Source of the DNA: JAHJQQ01 sp032907525
GTDB taxonomy: Bacteria > Pseudomonadota > Gammaproteobacteria > Thiohalobacterales > Thiohalobacteraceae
DNA: 64,000 nt
Assembly (NCBI GenBank): GCA_032907525.1
Contig: JAJJPM010000077.1
Span: forward strand, 1 to 64,000
Direction of reading: 5' to 3'
Shown here in pieces: positions 15,481-26,764 of the stretch. How positions within the stretch are numbered: position 1 is the first letter of the stretch; every line of letters starts with the position of its first letter. The position numbers and the translations under genes are program-made. Under the pieces are notes generated by a model. That model had not been told where the DNA came from and searched no databases. It saw only the letters and a list, made by a program, of their open reading frames with translations.

Positions 15481-18400
15481 GCGCGACGCCGGTCCCGGCC
15501 GCCCCCGGACGCACCGGCGGCATCGCCGCCTGGTCGATCCGCCACCCCATCGGCGTGACCATGATCACCCTCGCCGTGGTGGTGCTGGGCTTCTTCTTCT
15601 CGCTGCGCCTGCCCATCGACCTGCTGCCGAACATCGTCTATCCCGAGGTGCGCGTGCGCATCCTCGACCCCGGCGTGTCGGCGGGGATCATGGAGGACCA
15701 GATCACCCGCAACCTGGAGGAACAGCTGGCGATCACAGAAAACGTCATCTCGCTGATCTCCACCAGCAAGGAAGGCGAGAGCTCGGTGGACATGTGGTTC
15801 CCCTACGGCACCGACATCGACATCGCGCTGCGCGACGCCAGCAACCGGCTCGACCGCGCCATGCGCTTCATGCCGACGACCATCGATCCGCCCATCATCT
15901 ACAAGAGCGATCCGCAGCAGATACCCGTGGCGGAGTTCGTCGTCAGCTCGGCGCACCTCGATCCGGTGGAGCTGCGCAGCTACGTCGACTACACGCTGTC
16001 GAAGTCGTTCATCAATCTGCCGGGCGTGGCCTCCACCGAGGTCGGCGGCGGCCTGGTGCGTGAGATCCAGGTGCTGCCCGATCCGGAACGCCTGGCGGCG
16101 GTGGGCCTGACCAGCAACGATCTCGTCGAGCGGCTGCGCGAGGCCAACCGCGACGTGGCGGCCGGCCGCCTGCGCGCCGGGGCGCGCGAATACAGCAGCC
16201 GCACCGCCGGCCGCTTCCGCAGCGTCGAGGAGCTCCGCCAGCTGCCCATCGTGGTGCCGGGCGGCACCAGCCTGCCGCTGCGGGAACTCGCCGAGGTCCG
16301 CGACACCCATGAGGACGAGCGGCTGCGCGTGCGCTTCGACGGCGTCGCGGGCGTCAAGCTCACCATCCAGAAGCAGCCGACGGCCAACACCGTCGCCGTG
16401 GTCGAGGCCGTGATGGAGCGGATGCAGTGGCTGCACGACAGCGGCCAGCTGCCCGCCGACGTGACCATCAGCACCGTCTCCGACCAGTCCATCTACGTGC
16501 GCTATGCGCTCAACAACGCGATCGCGGCGGGGCTGAGCGGCGCGGGACTGGCGATGGCGGTGGTGTTCCTGTTCCTCGGCGACCTGCGCCGCACGCTGGT
16601 GATCGGCAGCGCCATTCCCATCGCCATCGCGGTCACGCTGTTCGTCATGGAGTTCACCGGCCTGACCCTGAACATCATGAGTCTGGGCGGTCTGGCGGTC
16701 GGCATCGGCATGCTGGTGGACAGCGCCATCGTCATGCTGGAGAACATCCACCGCCATCAGGACGCGGGCGAGGATGCGCTGCACGCGGGCATCCACGCCG
16801 CCACCGAGGTCAACAGCGCCATCGTCGCCTCCACCAGCACCAACCTGGCCGCGGTCCTGCCGTTCCTGATGATCGCGGGGCTGTCGGGGCTCCTGTTCCG
16901 GGAGCTGATCATCACCGTCTCGGCCGCCATTTTCGCCGCCATGCTGGTGGCCCTGACGCTGGTGCCGGCCTGGGGCACGCGGCTGCGCCCCGCGCGTGAA
17001 CGCGGCGAGCCCGCCTGGCACCGCGCCTTCAATCGCCGGCTCGGAACGCTGCAGCGCGCCTATTCGCGTCTGCTGCGCGGCCTGATGGCGCGCCGCGGCG
17101 CGCAGCTGCTCGGCCTGCTCGCCTTCGCGGCGCTGCTCGGCCTCAGCGCGCCGGCCTTTCTCACCGGCAAGGAGATCTTCCTGCCGGACCTGGACGACGG
17201 CCGCATCACGGTGCGCGTGACCGGCGATACCGGCACCGCCATGGAGACCATGGACGAGGTCGCCCGGCGCCTGGAGGCGCTGTTCCACAGCCAGCCCGAG
17301 GTCGACTCGGTGTTCACCACCACCGGCGGCTTCATCTTCGGGCGCACCGCGCGCGAGCTGTCCAGCCGCGCCACCCTGCAGGTGCAGCTCAAGCCGCTGG
17401 ACCAACGGGCGGTCTCGTCCAACGAGTGGGTCACGCGCATGAACACCGAGATCGAGAAGCTGCAGCTGGTCGGCTACAAGATCATCATGCGCGTCGCCGG
17501 TCTGCGCGGCCTGCGGGTCGGCGCCGGTGAGGACGACGTCGCCTTCCGCATCCAGGGGCCGGATCTCGCCACCCTGCAGGCGCTCGGCCCCCAGGTCGTC
17601 GCGGTGCTGAACGAGACGCCCGGTCTGCGCAACGTCTCCTGGACGGGCGAGGAGACCCAGCACGAACTGGCGGTGACCGTCGACCGCGAGCGCGCCACGC
17701 AGCTCGGCCTGAGCGTGAACGACATCGGCATGGCGCTGCGCTTCGCGCTGGACGGCGAGATCGCCGGCGATTTCATCGCTGACGACCGCCAGTTCGACAT
17801 CCGCGTGCGGCTGCCGCAGCCGGATGTGAAAACCATTTCCGACCTGGAAAGCATCCTGCTGTTCGCGTCCGGGGACGATCGTCCCGCGGTGCGCCTGAGC
17901 GATGTCGCCCGGGTCGGGCTGACCGCCGCTCCCACGGAGATCCTGCGCTATCAGCAGGAACGCATGGTCGAGGTCTATGCCTCGCTGACCGGCGACAGGG
18001 CGCTCAGCGAGGTCATGGAGGATGCGCTGCAGCGGCTGGCGGCGCTCGATCTGCCGGCCGGCTACCGCGTCTACGACATCGGCGCCTTCACCGAGCTGCA
18101 GGAAGGCCGGCAGATCGCCGGACTGCTGCTCGGGCTGGCGCTGTTCCTGGTGTTCGTGGTCATGGCCGTGCAGTACGAGTCGCTGCGCAATCCGCTGGTG
18201 ATCCTGCTGAGCGTGCCCTTCGCGGCCACCGGGCCGGCGCTGGCGCTGCCGCTGCTGGGCGTGCCCCTGTCGATGCCGGTGTGGCTGGGGCTGATCATGC
18301 TGGCCGGCATCGTCGTCAACAACGCCATCGTGCTGGTGGAATACATCGAGCTGCTGCGCGCGGAGGGCAGATCCGCACACGAAGCCATCGCCACGGCGGG

Positions 18401-18620
18401 CGAATTGCGGCTGCGGCCCATCCTGATGACGACGCTCACGACGGTGATGGGCCTGCTGCCGCTGTCGCTGGGCTGGGGCGAAGGTGCGGAGATGCTGCAG
18501 CCGCTGGCGCAGACCATGGTCTGGGGACTGAGCTTTTCGCTGCTGGTGTCGCTGCTGCTGGTGCCCGTGATCTATCTCGGCTTCCACCGCATCACCCCGT
18601 CCGCCGGCGGCGCGGCCTGA
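15477..18620 (+). CDS. RND family inner-membrane efflux transporter (AcrB-like)
   Basis: A 1047-residue proton-driven pump subunit with two matching halves, each a transmembrane helix, a large periplasmic loop and a cluster of helices. TM1 is at about residues 21-40 (HPIGVTMITLAVVVLGFFF). The porter start motif SLRLPIDLLPNIVYPEVRV follows it. TM4 has the proton-relay region SLGGLAVGIGMLVDSAIVMLENI near residue 405, followed by an acidic loop; TM10 has AGIVVNNAIVLVEYIELLR. Sequence style is nearer to the MdtBC/heavy-metal and multidrug branches than to classic AcrB. Substrates are unknown. Its start codon overlaps the adaptor's stop codon. Confidence 0.94.
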   Translation: MSATPVPAAPGRTGGIAAWSIRHPIGVTMITLAVVVLGFFFSLRLPIDLLPNIVYPEVRVRILDPGVSAGIMEDQITRNLEEQLAITENVISLISTSKEGESSVDMWFPYGTDIDIALRDASNRLDRAMRFMPTTIDPPIIYKSDPQQIPVAEFVVSSAHLDPVELRSYVDYTLSKSFINLPGVASTEVGGGLVREIQVLPDPERLAAVGLTSNDLVERLREANRDVAAGRLRAGAREYSSRTAGRFRSVEELRQLPIVVPGGTSLPLRELAEVRDTHEDERLRVRFDGVAGVKLTIQKQPTANTVAVVEAVMERMQWLHDSGQLPADVTISTVSDQSIYVRYALNNAIAAGLSGAGLAMAVVFLFLGDLRRTLVIGSAIPIAIAVTLFVMEFTGLTLNIMSLGGLAVGIGMLVDSAIVMLENIHRHQDAGEDALHAGIHAATEVNSAIVASTSTNLAAVLPFLMIAGLSGLLFRELIITVSAAIFAAMLVALTLVPAWGTRLRPARERGEPAWHRAFNRRLGTLQRAYSRLLRGLMARRGAQLLGLLAFAALLGLSAPAFLTGKEIFLPDLDDGRITVRVTGDTGTAMETMDEVARRLEALFHSQPEVDSVFTTTGGFIFGRTARELSSRATLQVQLKPLDQRAVSSNEWVTRMNTEIEKLQLVGYKIIMRVAGLRGLRVGAGEDDVAFRIQGPDLATLQALGPQVVAVLNETPGLRNVSWTGEETQHELAVTVDRERATQLGLSVNDIGMALRFALDGEIAGDFIADDRQFDIRVRLPQPDVKTISDLESILLFASGDDRPAVRLSDVARVGLTAAPTEILRYQQERMVEVYASLTGDRALSEVMEDALQRLAALDLPAGYRVYDIGAFTELQEGRQIAGLLLGLALFLVFVVMAVQYESLRNPLVILLSVPFAATGPALALPLLGVPLSMPVWLGLIMLAGIVVNNAIVLVEYIELLRAEGRSAHEAIATAGELRLRPILMTTLTTVMGLLPLSLGWGEGAEMLQPLAQTMVWGLSFSLLVSLLLVPVIYLGFHRITPSAGGAA

Positions 18621-18693
18621 GCGCCCGACGGTGGTCGCCGCTTTCCGCAGACTGCTACACTGCCCTTCAACCGCGAGATCGAGGTAGAGGCCC

Positions 18694-19062
18694 ATGAGCG
18701 ACCAGACCCCCGTCATCAAGAACGATCCGCTCTATCAGCTGCTGCGCACCGGCAAGGTCGAGGATTTCAACCGGCGGCGACAGGCCGGCGAGCACTGCGA
18801 TCTGACCCACTGCGATTTTCGCGGTCTCGACCTGCGCGGCCTGCAGGCCGACGGCCTGGATCTGAGCGACAGTTACTTCCGCCAGACGGACCTGCGCGGC
18901 GTCGATCTGAGCACGGCGCGGCTGAACGGCGCGAGCATCCACGGGGCCAAGATCTCCGGGACCTATTTCCCCGCCGACCTGCCCGCCGACGAGATCCTGA
19001 TGTCGCTGGAGCACGGCACCCGGCTGCGCTACGGAACGCCGGTGCGCGCCTGCAAGGAGTGA
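18694..19062 (+). CDS. Pentapeptide-repeat protein
   Basis: A 122-residue protein with about seven pentapeptide units in the middle (DLTHC DFRGL DLRGL QADGL DLSDS, then DLRGV DLSTA RLNGA), predicted to form a short right-handed quadrilateral beta-helix. Leading and trailing segments are ordinary alpha/beta. Functions of such proteins range from DNA mimicry to scaffolding; none can be assigned. It starts 73 bp after the RND gene, within reach of the same transcript, and is convergent with the DUF255 gene. Confidence 0.82.
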   Translation: MSDQTPVIKNDPLYQLLRTGKVEDFNRRRQAGEHCDLTHCDFRGLDLRGLQADGLDLSDSYFRQTDLRGVDLSTARLNGASIHGAKISGTYFPADLPADEILMSLEHGTRLRYGTPVRACKE

Positions 19063-19072
19063 AACGCGGCGC

Positions 19073-20905
<1,833 letters not shown>

Positions 20906-20946
20906 GACGCCCCTCCTGCGACGCCGGCGGGCGCGGCGGCGGTCGC

Positions 20947-21813
20947 TTACGGTTTGGGTTCCGCGGCGTCCTTGCGCTCGTCCGCCTCGATGCGGTCGAG
21001 TTCGGCGTCCATCTCGGCCTCGGTCATGGGCTCGAAGGGCGCGGACTCGGCGTCGGCGTCGTCCTTCTTCGGGACGAAGCGCCGGGCCATGAACACGCCC
21101 ACCTCGAACAGCAGCCACATCGGCACGGCGAGCAGGGTCTGCGAGATGACGTCCGGCGGGGTGAGCAGCATGCCGATCACGAAGGCGCCGACGATGATGT
21201 AGGGACGCTTCGCGGCCAGCGCGTCCGGCGTCGTCACGCCCATCCACACCAGCACGAAGGTGGCCACCGGGATCTCGAACGCGGCGCCGAAGGCGAAGAA
21301 CAGCGTCAGCACGAAGTCCAGATACTTGCCGATGTCGGTCATCACCGCCACGCCCTCGGGCGCGGTGCCGGTGAGAAAGGCGAAGATCAGCGGGAACACC
21401 ACGTAGTAGGCGAACAGCCCGCCCAGGTAGAACAGCGCCGTACTCGACACCAGCAGCGGCACGACCATGCGGCGCTCGTGCCGGTAGAGGCCGGGCGCGA
21501 CGAATGCCCAGAGCTGATAGAGCAGGAACGGCACGGCCACGAAGATCGCCAGCACCAGCGTCAGCTTGAACGGAATGAGGAACGGTGACGCCACCTCGAT
21601 GGCGATCATGGAGCTGTTCTCGGGCATGTGCGCGAGCAGCGGCTTGGCGAGCATGGAGAACAACTGGTTGGCGAAGGGCGCCATCGCCAGGAAGACCACG
21701 AGCACGGCCACGACCATGCGCAGGACGCGGTCGCGCAGCTCGATCAGATGGGCGAGGAAGGGCTGCTCCACGTCGCCGGTGGAGTCGTCGCGCTTGGGAT
21801 CAGGTGTTGCCAT
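20947..21813 (-). CDS. tatC: Twin-arginine translocase subunit TatC
   Basis: A 288-residue polytopic subunit that recognises twin-arginine signals and forms the receptor complex with TatB. It has six hydrophobic helices. Hallmarks are EQPFLAHLIELRDRVLR near the N-terminus, with the conserved Glu in the first cytoplasmic stretch, FVAPGLYRHERR near residue 110, and FFAFGAAFEIPV in the fourth helix region. The C-terminal tail is longer than in E. coli and acidic (ESAPFEPMTEAEMDAELDRIEADER). It overlaps tatB by 14 bp, implying coupled translation. Confidence 0.97.
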   Translation of the reverse strand: MATPDPKRDDSTGDVEQPFLAHLIELRDRVLRMVVAVLVVFLAMAPFANQLFSMLAKPLLAHMPENSSMIAIEVASPFLIPFKLTLVLAIFVAVPFLLYQLWAFVAPGLYRHERRMVVPLLVSSTALFYLGGLFAYYVVFPLIFAFLTGTAPEGVAVMTDIGKYLDFVLTLFFAFGAAFEIPVATFVLVWMGVTTPDALAAKRPYIIVGAFVIGMLLTPPDVISQTLLAVPMWLLFEVGVFMARRFVPKKDDADAESAPFEPMTEAEMDAELDRIEADERKDAAEPKP

Positions 21814-22162
21814 GCTGCCTTGACGGGGACTGGTCCGTCACCTTGGCGGCGTCGGTGTCCTCGGCGTCACGCGCCGCCTGCGCTTCCGGACTGAAGAACT
21901 CCCGGGCCGCCGCCGTGGCCTGGTCGACCTCTTCGACGATCTCGTGCAGGCCGGCGGAATCGGCCTGCTTCTCGAGGGTGCGCTTGAGTTCTTCGGCTGC
22001 CAGCTCGCGCTGCACGTCCGCCTTGACCGTCGCGATCATGCGCCGCGCACGGCCCATGTACAGTCCGGCCGTGCGCGCCACGCGCGGCAGGCGCTCCGGC
22101 CCGATCACGACCAGCGCCACGATCGCGATGAGGATGAGTTCCCAGAAACCGATATCGAACAT
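21800..22162 (-). CDS. tatB: Sec-independent translocase subunit TatB
   Basis: A 120-residue single-span protein. The start MFDIGFWELILIAIVALVVIGPERLP is the diagnostic TatB membrane helix and hinge, including the Glu in the helix and the PERLP turn, followed by an amphipathic helix (TAGLYMGRARRMIATVKADVQREL) and a disordered tail. It forms the substrate-binding complex with TatC. A CTAG-rich repeat element separates it from tatA. Confidence 0.95.
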   Translation of the reverse strand: MFDIGFWELILIAIVALVVIGPERLPRVARTAGLYMGRARRMIATVKADVQRELAAEELKRTLEKQADSAGLHEIVEEVDQATAAAREFFSPEAQAARDAEDTDAAKVTDQSPSRQHGNT

Positions 22163-22168
22163 GATGTC

Positions 22169-22250
22169 AGGGACTAGGGGCTAGGGGCTAGGAGGAGGTG
22201 CGGAAAACGGGCGGTTTTCCTAGAACCTAGTCCCTAGTCCCTAGCCCCTG
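22169..22250. repeat. CTAG-rich heptad element between tatA and tatB
   Basis: On the left, CTAG occurs every seven bases (GGACTAGGGGCTAGGGGCTAGG). The centre GGAAAACGGGCGGTTTTCC can form a hairpin, and the right side has CTAG heptads again in inverted sense (CCTAGAACCTAGTCCCTAGT). The whole is a long imperfect palindrome, unusual because CTAG is normally rare in such genomes. A related element lies at 24141-24301. Confidence 0.8.
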
Positions 22251-22253
22251 ATC

Positions 22254-22490
22254 TTATGCCTTGTCCTTCTCTTTGGCGGTCACTTCGCCGTCGATGGTGC
22301 GGCCGCCCTGCTGCTCGAGCTGATCCTTGTCGGCGCCCTTCTCCTCGCCTTCCTTCACGGCGCTCTTGAAGCCCTTGACGGCGGTGCCCAGATCGGTTCC
22401 CAGCGTACGCAGGCGCTTCGCGCCGAACAGAACCAGCACGATCGCCAGAATGATCAGAAGCTGCCAGATACTGATGCCACCCAATCCCAT
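22254..22490 (-). CDS. tatA: Sec-independent translocase subunit TatA
   Basis: A 78-residue protein. GGISIWQLLIILAIVLVLFGAKRLRTLGTDLGTAVKGFKSAVKEGEE is the classic TatA layout: a short membrane helix, the FGxKRL hinge, then an amphipathic helix, here with a charged tail. TatA oligomers form the translocation pathway. The first gene of tatABC, it follows hisE by 45 bp and is probably transcribed with the his genes upstream. Confidence 0.95.
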   Translation of the reverse strand: MGLGGISIWQLLIILAIVLVLFGAKRLRTLGTDLGTAVKGFKSAVKEGEEKGADKDQLEQQGGRTIDGEVTAKEKDKA

Positions 22491-22535
22491 ACCAACTCCT
22501 CCAGCCGCGACTCGGCGGCATCTGCAAATTCAGGT

Positions 22536-22856
22536 CTAATCAGGCGTGCGGGCCGCCTTCTCTTCGAGTCCGGAAAGACCGAAGCGGCGATCCAGTTCGC
22601 GCAACACGTCCGCGGGACCCAGGTCCTGCTGTGCCAGCATGACCAGGGTATGAAACCACAAATCCGCGGTTTCATAAATCAGGTGCTCCCGTGAACCATC
22701 CTTCGCGGCCAGGATGGTCTCGGTGGCCTCTTCGCCCACCTTCTTCAGAATGGCGTCGAGCCCCTTGCTGTACAGCCTGGCGACATAGGAACTGTCGGGA
22801 TCGGCGCCTTTGCGCGCCTCCAGGACCGCGGCCAGTTTCTCCAGGATATCGCTCAT
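22536..22856 (-). CDS. hisE: Phosphoribosyl-ATP pyrophosphatase
   Basis: The second enzyme of histidine synthesis, hydrolysing PR-ATP to PR-AMP. 106 residues, all-helical MazG-like fold. Motifs: DSYVARLYSKGLDAILKKVGEEATETILAAKDG with the EExxE-type metal site, then HLIYETADLWFHTLVMLAQ with the second acidic pair. Separate HisE and HisI proteins (not fused as in E. coli) fit many other Gammaproteobacteria. It is 12 bp downstream of hisI. Confidence 0.95.
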   Translation of the reverse strand: MSDILEKLAAVLEARKGADPDSSYVARLYSKGLDAILKKVGEEATETILAAKDGSREHLIYETADLWFHTLVMLAQQDLGPADVLRELDRRFGLSGLEEKAARTPD

Positions 22857-22868
22857 GCCCTCTCCCGC

Positions 22869-23258
22869 CTATTTCTTGTACAGGGTGCCGGGATCCTTCA
22901 GCACCGGCTCCACCGCCCGCCACCGTCCGTCTTCCAGCCGATGGAAGAAACAGCTGCGCCGACCGGTATGGCAGGCGATGCCGCCGACCTGCTCGATCTT
23001 CAGCAGGATCACGTCCTTGTCGCAGTCCAGGCGGATGTCGCTGACCTTCTGCACATGTCCCGACTCCTCGCCCTTGCGCCAGAGCCGGTTGCGCGAGCGC
23101 GACCAGTACACCGCGCGCCCCTCTTCCACGGTGAGCGCGAGGGATTCGCGGTTCATCCAGGCGAACATGAGCACTTCGCCGGTCGCGGCGTCCTGTGCGA
23201 TCACCGGCACCAGGCCGTCCGCGGTCCACTTGATCTCATCCAGCCAGTCCGTTTCCAT
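22869..23258 (-). CDS. hisI: Phosphoribosyl-AMP cyclohydrolase
   Basis: Opens the adenine ring of PR-AMP, step three of histidine synthesis. 129 residues from the ATG at 23258. Zinc- and magnesium-binding elements are visible: the VYWSRSRNRLWRKGEESGH segment, DIRLDCDKD near residue 75, and GGIACHTGRRSCFFH near residue 92, which supplies the zinc cysteines. A longer upstream frame has no family similarity. A 106-bp gap separates it from hisF. Confidence 0.95.
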   Translation of the reverse strand: METDWLDEIKWTADGLVPVIAQDAATGEVLMFAWMNRESLALTVEEGRAVYWSRSRNRLWRKGEESGHVQKVSDIRLDCDKDVILLKIEQVGGIACHTGRRSCFFHRLEDGRWRAVEPVLKDPGTLYKK

Positions 23259-23364
23259 GCTCCGCTGTGCTCCCGCGTCTCCGTAGGACGCCCCAGGTGT
23301 CGGATTTATTGCAGACGCCGCCGATTCCGCGTGAAGGCCCGGAAACGGCACCCGCGCCGGGCGT

Positions 23365-24135
<771 letters not shown>

Positions 24136-24140
24136 AAATT

Positions 24141-24301
24141 CAGGTTCTAGGTTCTAGGGTCTAGGTTCTAGGGGGTTGCGACCAAGCTTGGGAGAACGGT
24201 TTTCCCTCGGCCCTAGCACCTAGCACCTAGAACCTCAATTCCTTGCGACCAGGTTTGGGAGAACGGTTTTCCCTCGGCCCTAGCACCTAGAACCTAGAAC
24301 C
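24141..24301. repeat. CTAG-rich element with two tandem 67-bp units between hisF and hisA
   Basis: Left flank: CTAG heptads (GGTTCTAGGTTCTAGGGTCTAG). Then two near-identical units of 67 bp period beginning at 24176 and 24243, each with TTGCGACCA, a hairpin GGGAGAACGGTTTTCCC, and CCTAGCACCTAG. Right flank: CTAG heptads in the opposite sense. It is the same design as the element between tatA and tatB but with the core duplicated. Confidence 0.85.
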
Positions 24302-25039
24302 TCATCTTCGTAAATCGTCGACCAGTTTCTGGGCGGCAGCGAGGTCGATACTGCCCTCGTACAGCGCGCGGCCGATGATCGCGCCCATGATGCCCTCGTT
24401 CTCCACGGCGCACAGCGCCTCGATGTCAGCCATGCTGCTGACGCCGCCGGAGGCGATCACCGGGATGGTGATGGAGCGCGCCAGCGCCAGCGTGGATTCG
24501 ACGTTGACGCCGTTCATCATGCCGTCGCGGCCGATGTCGGTGTAGACGATCGCCACGACGCCGTCGCGCTCGAAGCGCTGCGCGAGCTCCTGGACGTTGT
24601 GGTGCGACAGTTTGGACCAACCGTCGATCGCCGCCTTGCCGTCCTTGGCATCGAGCCCGACGATGATGTGCCCGGGAAACTCCATGCACAGATCGTTGAT
24701 GAAATGCGGCGCGCTGACGGCCTTGGTGCCGATGATCACGTAGCTGACGCCGGCATCGAGGTAGGCCTGCACGGTGTCCTCGTCGCGGATGCCGCCACCG
24801 ACCTGGATGGGCAGATCGGGAAAGGTCTCGGCGATCTCCTTGATCACGGACGCATTGACCGGCTGACCGGCGAACGCGCCGTTCAGATCGACGATGTGCA
24901 GCCGGCGCGCGCCGGCCGCCACCCAGCGCCGCGCGACGTCGACGGGGTCGTCGGAGAATACCGTCTCGTCATCCATGCGTCCCTGGCGCAGACGCACGCA
25001 TTTGCCGTCCTTCAGGTCGATGGCGGGTATCAGCAACAT
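24302..25039 (-). CDS. hisA: ProFAR isomerase
   Basis: The fourth step of histidine synthesis, an Amadori isomerisation. 245 residues, a TIM barrel homologous to HisF. Catalytic Asp in IPAIDLKDGKCVRL (D8) and in YTDIGRDGMMNG (near residue 129). Phosphate-binding motifs are VGGGIRDED and IASGGVSSM. About 52 bp after hisH; the repeat element lies downstream. Confidence 0.97.
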   Translation of the reverse strand: MLLIPAIDLKDGKCVRLRQGRMDDETVFSDDPVDVARRWVAAGARRLHIVDLNGAFAGQPVNASVIKEIAETFPDLPIQVGGGIRDEDTVQAYLDAGVSYVIIGTKAVSAPHFINDLCMEFPGHIIVGLDAKDGKAAIDGWSKLSHHNVQELAQRFERDGVVAIVYTDIGRDGMMNGVNVESTLALARSITIPVIASGGVSSMADIEALCAVENEGIMGAIIGRALYEGSIDLAAAQKLVDDLRR

Positions 25040-25091
25040 GAGCCTTTCCTCTGTGCTTGATCGGGTTGCGAGAGTTGTTCCGGGGAAGAGT

Positions 25092-25736
25092 CTAGTCCTG
25101 ACCGTCCCAGTTGACGAAATTGGCGAGCAGCCGCAATCCGGCGTGCTGGCTCTTCTCCGGGTGGAACTGCACCGCGAAGACGCCCTCGCCGCACAGGGCG
25201 CTGGCGAAGCTCAGGCCGTAATCGGTCGTGCCCGCGCAGCTGCCCTCGTCGGCCGGCTGCGCGTAGTAGCTGTGCACGAAATAGAAGCGGCTGTCCTGTT
25301 CGATGTCCTTCCACAGCGGATGGGGGCGCTGATGCACCTGGTTCCAGCCCATGTGCGGGATCTTCAGGCGCGCACCGCTCGCGGCATCCACGAGCCCGTC
25401 CGGAAAGCGCCGCACCTGGCCGGGGATCAGCCCCAGGGCCGCCGTGCCGCCGTTTTCCTCCGAGAAATCCAGCATGGCCTGCATGCCCAGGCAGACGCCG
25501 AGCAGCGGCCGCCTGCCGGCCAGGCTGCGGATCAGGGCGTCGAATTCCAGCCGCCGCAGCTCCTCCATGCAGTCGCGTATGGCACCGACGCCCGGGAAGA
25601 TGACGCGGTCGGCGCGCTCGATTTCGGCGCGCTCGGCCGTGACCACGACGCGCGCGTCGCCCGCGACGTGCTCCACCGCCTTCGCGATGGAATGCAGGTT
25701 GCCCATACCGTAGTCGATGATGGCGACGGATGTCAT
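25092..25736 (-). CDS. hisH: Imidazole glycerol phosphate synthase, glutaminase subunit
   Basis: A class I glutamine amidotransferase that feeds ammonia to HisF. 214 residues. The catalytic triad is visible: nucleophile Cys in LLGVCLGMQ (near residue 80), then His and Glu in VQFHPEKSQ (near residue 193). The oxyanion segment is VIFPGVGAIRDCM. It starts 128 bp after hisB, the gap holding a REP-like palindrome. Confidence 0.96.
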   Translation of the reverse strand: MTSVAIIDYGMGNLHSIAKAVEHVAGDARVVVTAERAEIERADRVIFPGVGAIRDCMEELRRLEFDALIRSLAGRRPLLGVCLGMQAMLDFSEENGGTAALGLIPGQVRRFPDGLVDAASGARLKIPHMGWNQVHQRPHPLWKDIEQDSRFYFVHSYYAQPADEGSCAGTTDYGLSFASALCGEGVFAVQFHPEKSQHAGLRLLANFVNWDGQD

Positions 25737-25750
25737 AGGAGTCGAATCGG

Positions 25751-25816
25751 GTAGGAGCGGGCATGCCCGCGAACCCTGCGGAGAATCGCCGGTTCGCGGC
25801 CGAGGGCCGCTCCTAC
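25751..25816. repeat. REP-like palindrome between hisB and hisH
   Basis: Arms GTAGGAGCGGGCATGCCCGCGAA and TTCGCGGCCGAGGGCCGCTCCTAC face each other across about 20 bp. The TAGGAGCGG...CCGCTCCTA ends are like the REP elements common in Pseudomonas and relatives. Probably a transcript-stabilising or dispersed non-coding element within the his transcript. Confidence 0.75.
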
Positions 25817-25863
25817 GGAGCTGTGTGTGAGATTACCCATGGTGACGGGTTTCGGGCAGCCGC

Positions 25864-26457
25864 TCAGAGGCTCCCTTTGGTGGAGGGAACCCGGCCCTGC
25901 ATGCGCGGGTCCGGCTCGGCCGCCATGCGCAGGGCGCGTCCGAAGGCCTTGAACAGGGTCTCGGCGATGTGGTGGGCGTTCATGCCGCGCAGCGCGTCGA
26001 TGTGCAGGGTGGCCGGCACGTGGTTGACGAAGCCCTGGAAGAACTCGCGCAGCAGGTCCACATCGAAGTCGCCGATGCGGGCCCGCGGGAACTGAACGTG
26101 ATATTCCAGCCCCGGCCGCCCGGAGAAATCGATCACCACCCGCGACAGCGCCTCGTCCAGCGGCACGTAGGCGTGGCCGTAGCGGCGGATCCCCTGCTTG
26201 TCGCCCAGCGCCTTGCCGAAGGCCTGGCCCAGGGTGATGCCGACGTCCTCGACGGTGTGGTGGGCGTCGATGTGCAGGTCGCCCTCGGCCTGGATGTCCA
26301 GGTCGATCAGCCCATGGCGGGCGATCTGATCCAGCATGTGATCCAGAAATGGCACGCCGGTGCCCAAGCGCGCGGTGCCGGTCCCGTCGAGATCGATTCG
26401 GATGGCGATGCGGGTCTCGAGCGTCTCGCGCCGCACCTCGGCCTGTCGTTGCGTCAT
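25864..26457 (-). CDS. hisB: Imidazoleglycerol-phosphate dehydratase
   Basis: The sixth step of histidine synthesis. 197 residues, the single-function form (no phosphatase fusion). Metal-binding repeats are visible: GVPFLDHMLDQIARHG, GDLHIDAHHTVEDVGI, and later NAHHIAETLFKAFGRAL. The ATG at 26457 gives the usual family length; the longer frame begins with a GTG at 26481. First of the his genes in this window, so its promoter lies in the 307-bp gap shared with the divergent fnr gene. Confidence 0.96.
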   Translation of the reverse strand: MTQRQAEVRRETLETRIAIRIDLDGTGTARLGTGVPFLDHMLDQIARHGLIDLDIQAEGDLHIDAHHTVEDVGITLGQAFGKALGDKQGIRRYGHAYVPLDEALSRVVIDFSGRPGLEYHVQFPRARIGDFDVDLLREFFQGFVNHVPATLHIDALRGMNAHHIAETLFKAFGRALRMAAEPDPRMQGRVPSTKGSL

Positions 26458-26714
26458 GGTCGGATCATCCGGGCGGGACACGCGGCACTCTGTGCTGAAC
26501 CGGTATTCATCAATTGGATCTGGAAAAAGGCGAAAACGTCACGGCCGGCCCGGCGGGCAGATCCGCGATGCGGGCCCGGCCACGGGCCCCAGACGGAATC
26601 CTATAGGAAAACCGCTTCGGAGAGAACCACCTGCGGAGTCCCGACGAAGGCCCAAGTGGCATTTTCGCGTTCCGTGGCCTAGCCTGTAGTCGTATATCGC
26701 CAATCGCCGCCGAA

Positions 26715-26728
26715 TTGATTTAGCTCAA
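26715..26728 (+). promoter_or_regulatory. FNR-type box upstream of fnr
   Basis: TTGATTTAGCTCAA matches the FNR/ANR consensus TTGAT-N4-ATCAA at nine of ten positions. It lies 36 bp before the regulator's start codon, so it probably mediates autoregulation. The rest of the gap (26458-26714) shows no other feature I can support. Confidence 0.7.
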
Positions 26729-26764
26729 ACAATCTGCTCCAATCTCCCTGACGGTCGCCGGCCG

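Noticed and set aside
15300..18719. 1139-residue minus-strand frame opposite the RND pump
   Set aside because: Low-complexity His/Gln/Arg/Gly content typical of antisense frames in GC-rich DNA; the plus strand has a clear RND transporter.
20906..21247. N-terminal extension of the DUF255 protein across tatC
   Set aside because: The extension is antiparallel in frame to tatC coding sequence and has no similarity; the GTG at 20905 has a strong AGGAGG and begins a signal peptide.
24141..24301. CRISPR array from tandem repeats
   Set aside because: Only two 67-bp units with no unique spacers, and flanks made of CTAG heptads; no cas genes.
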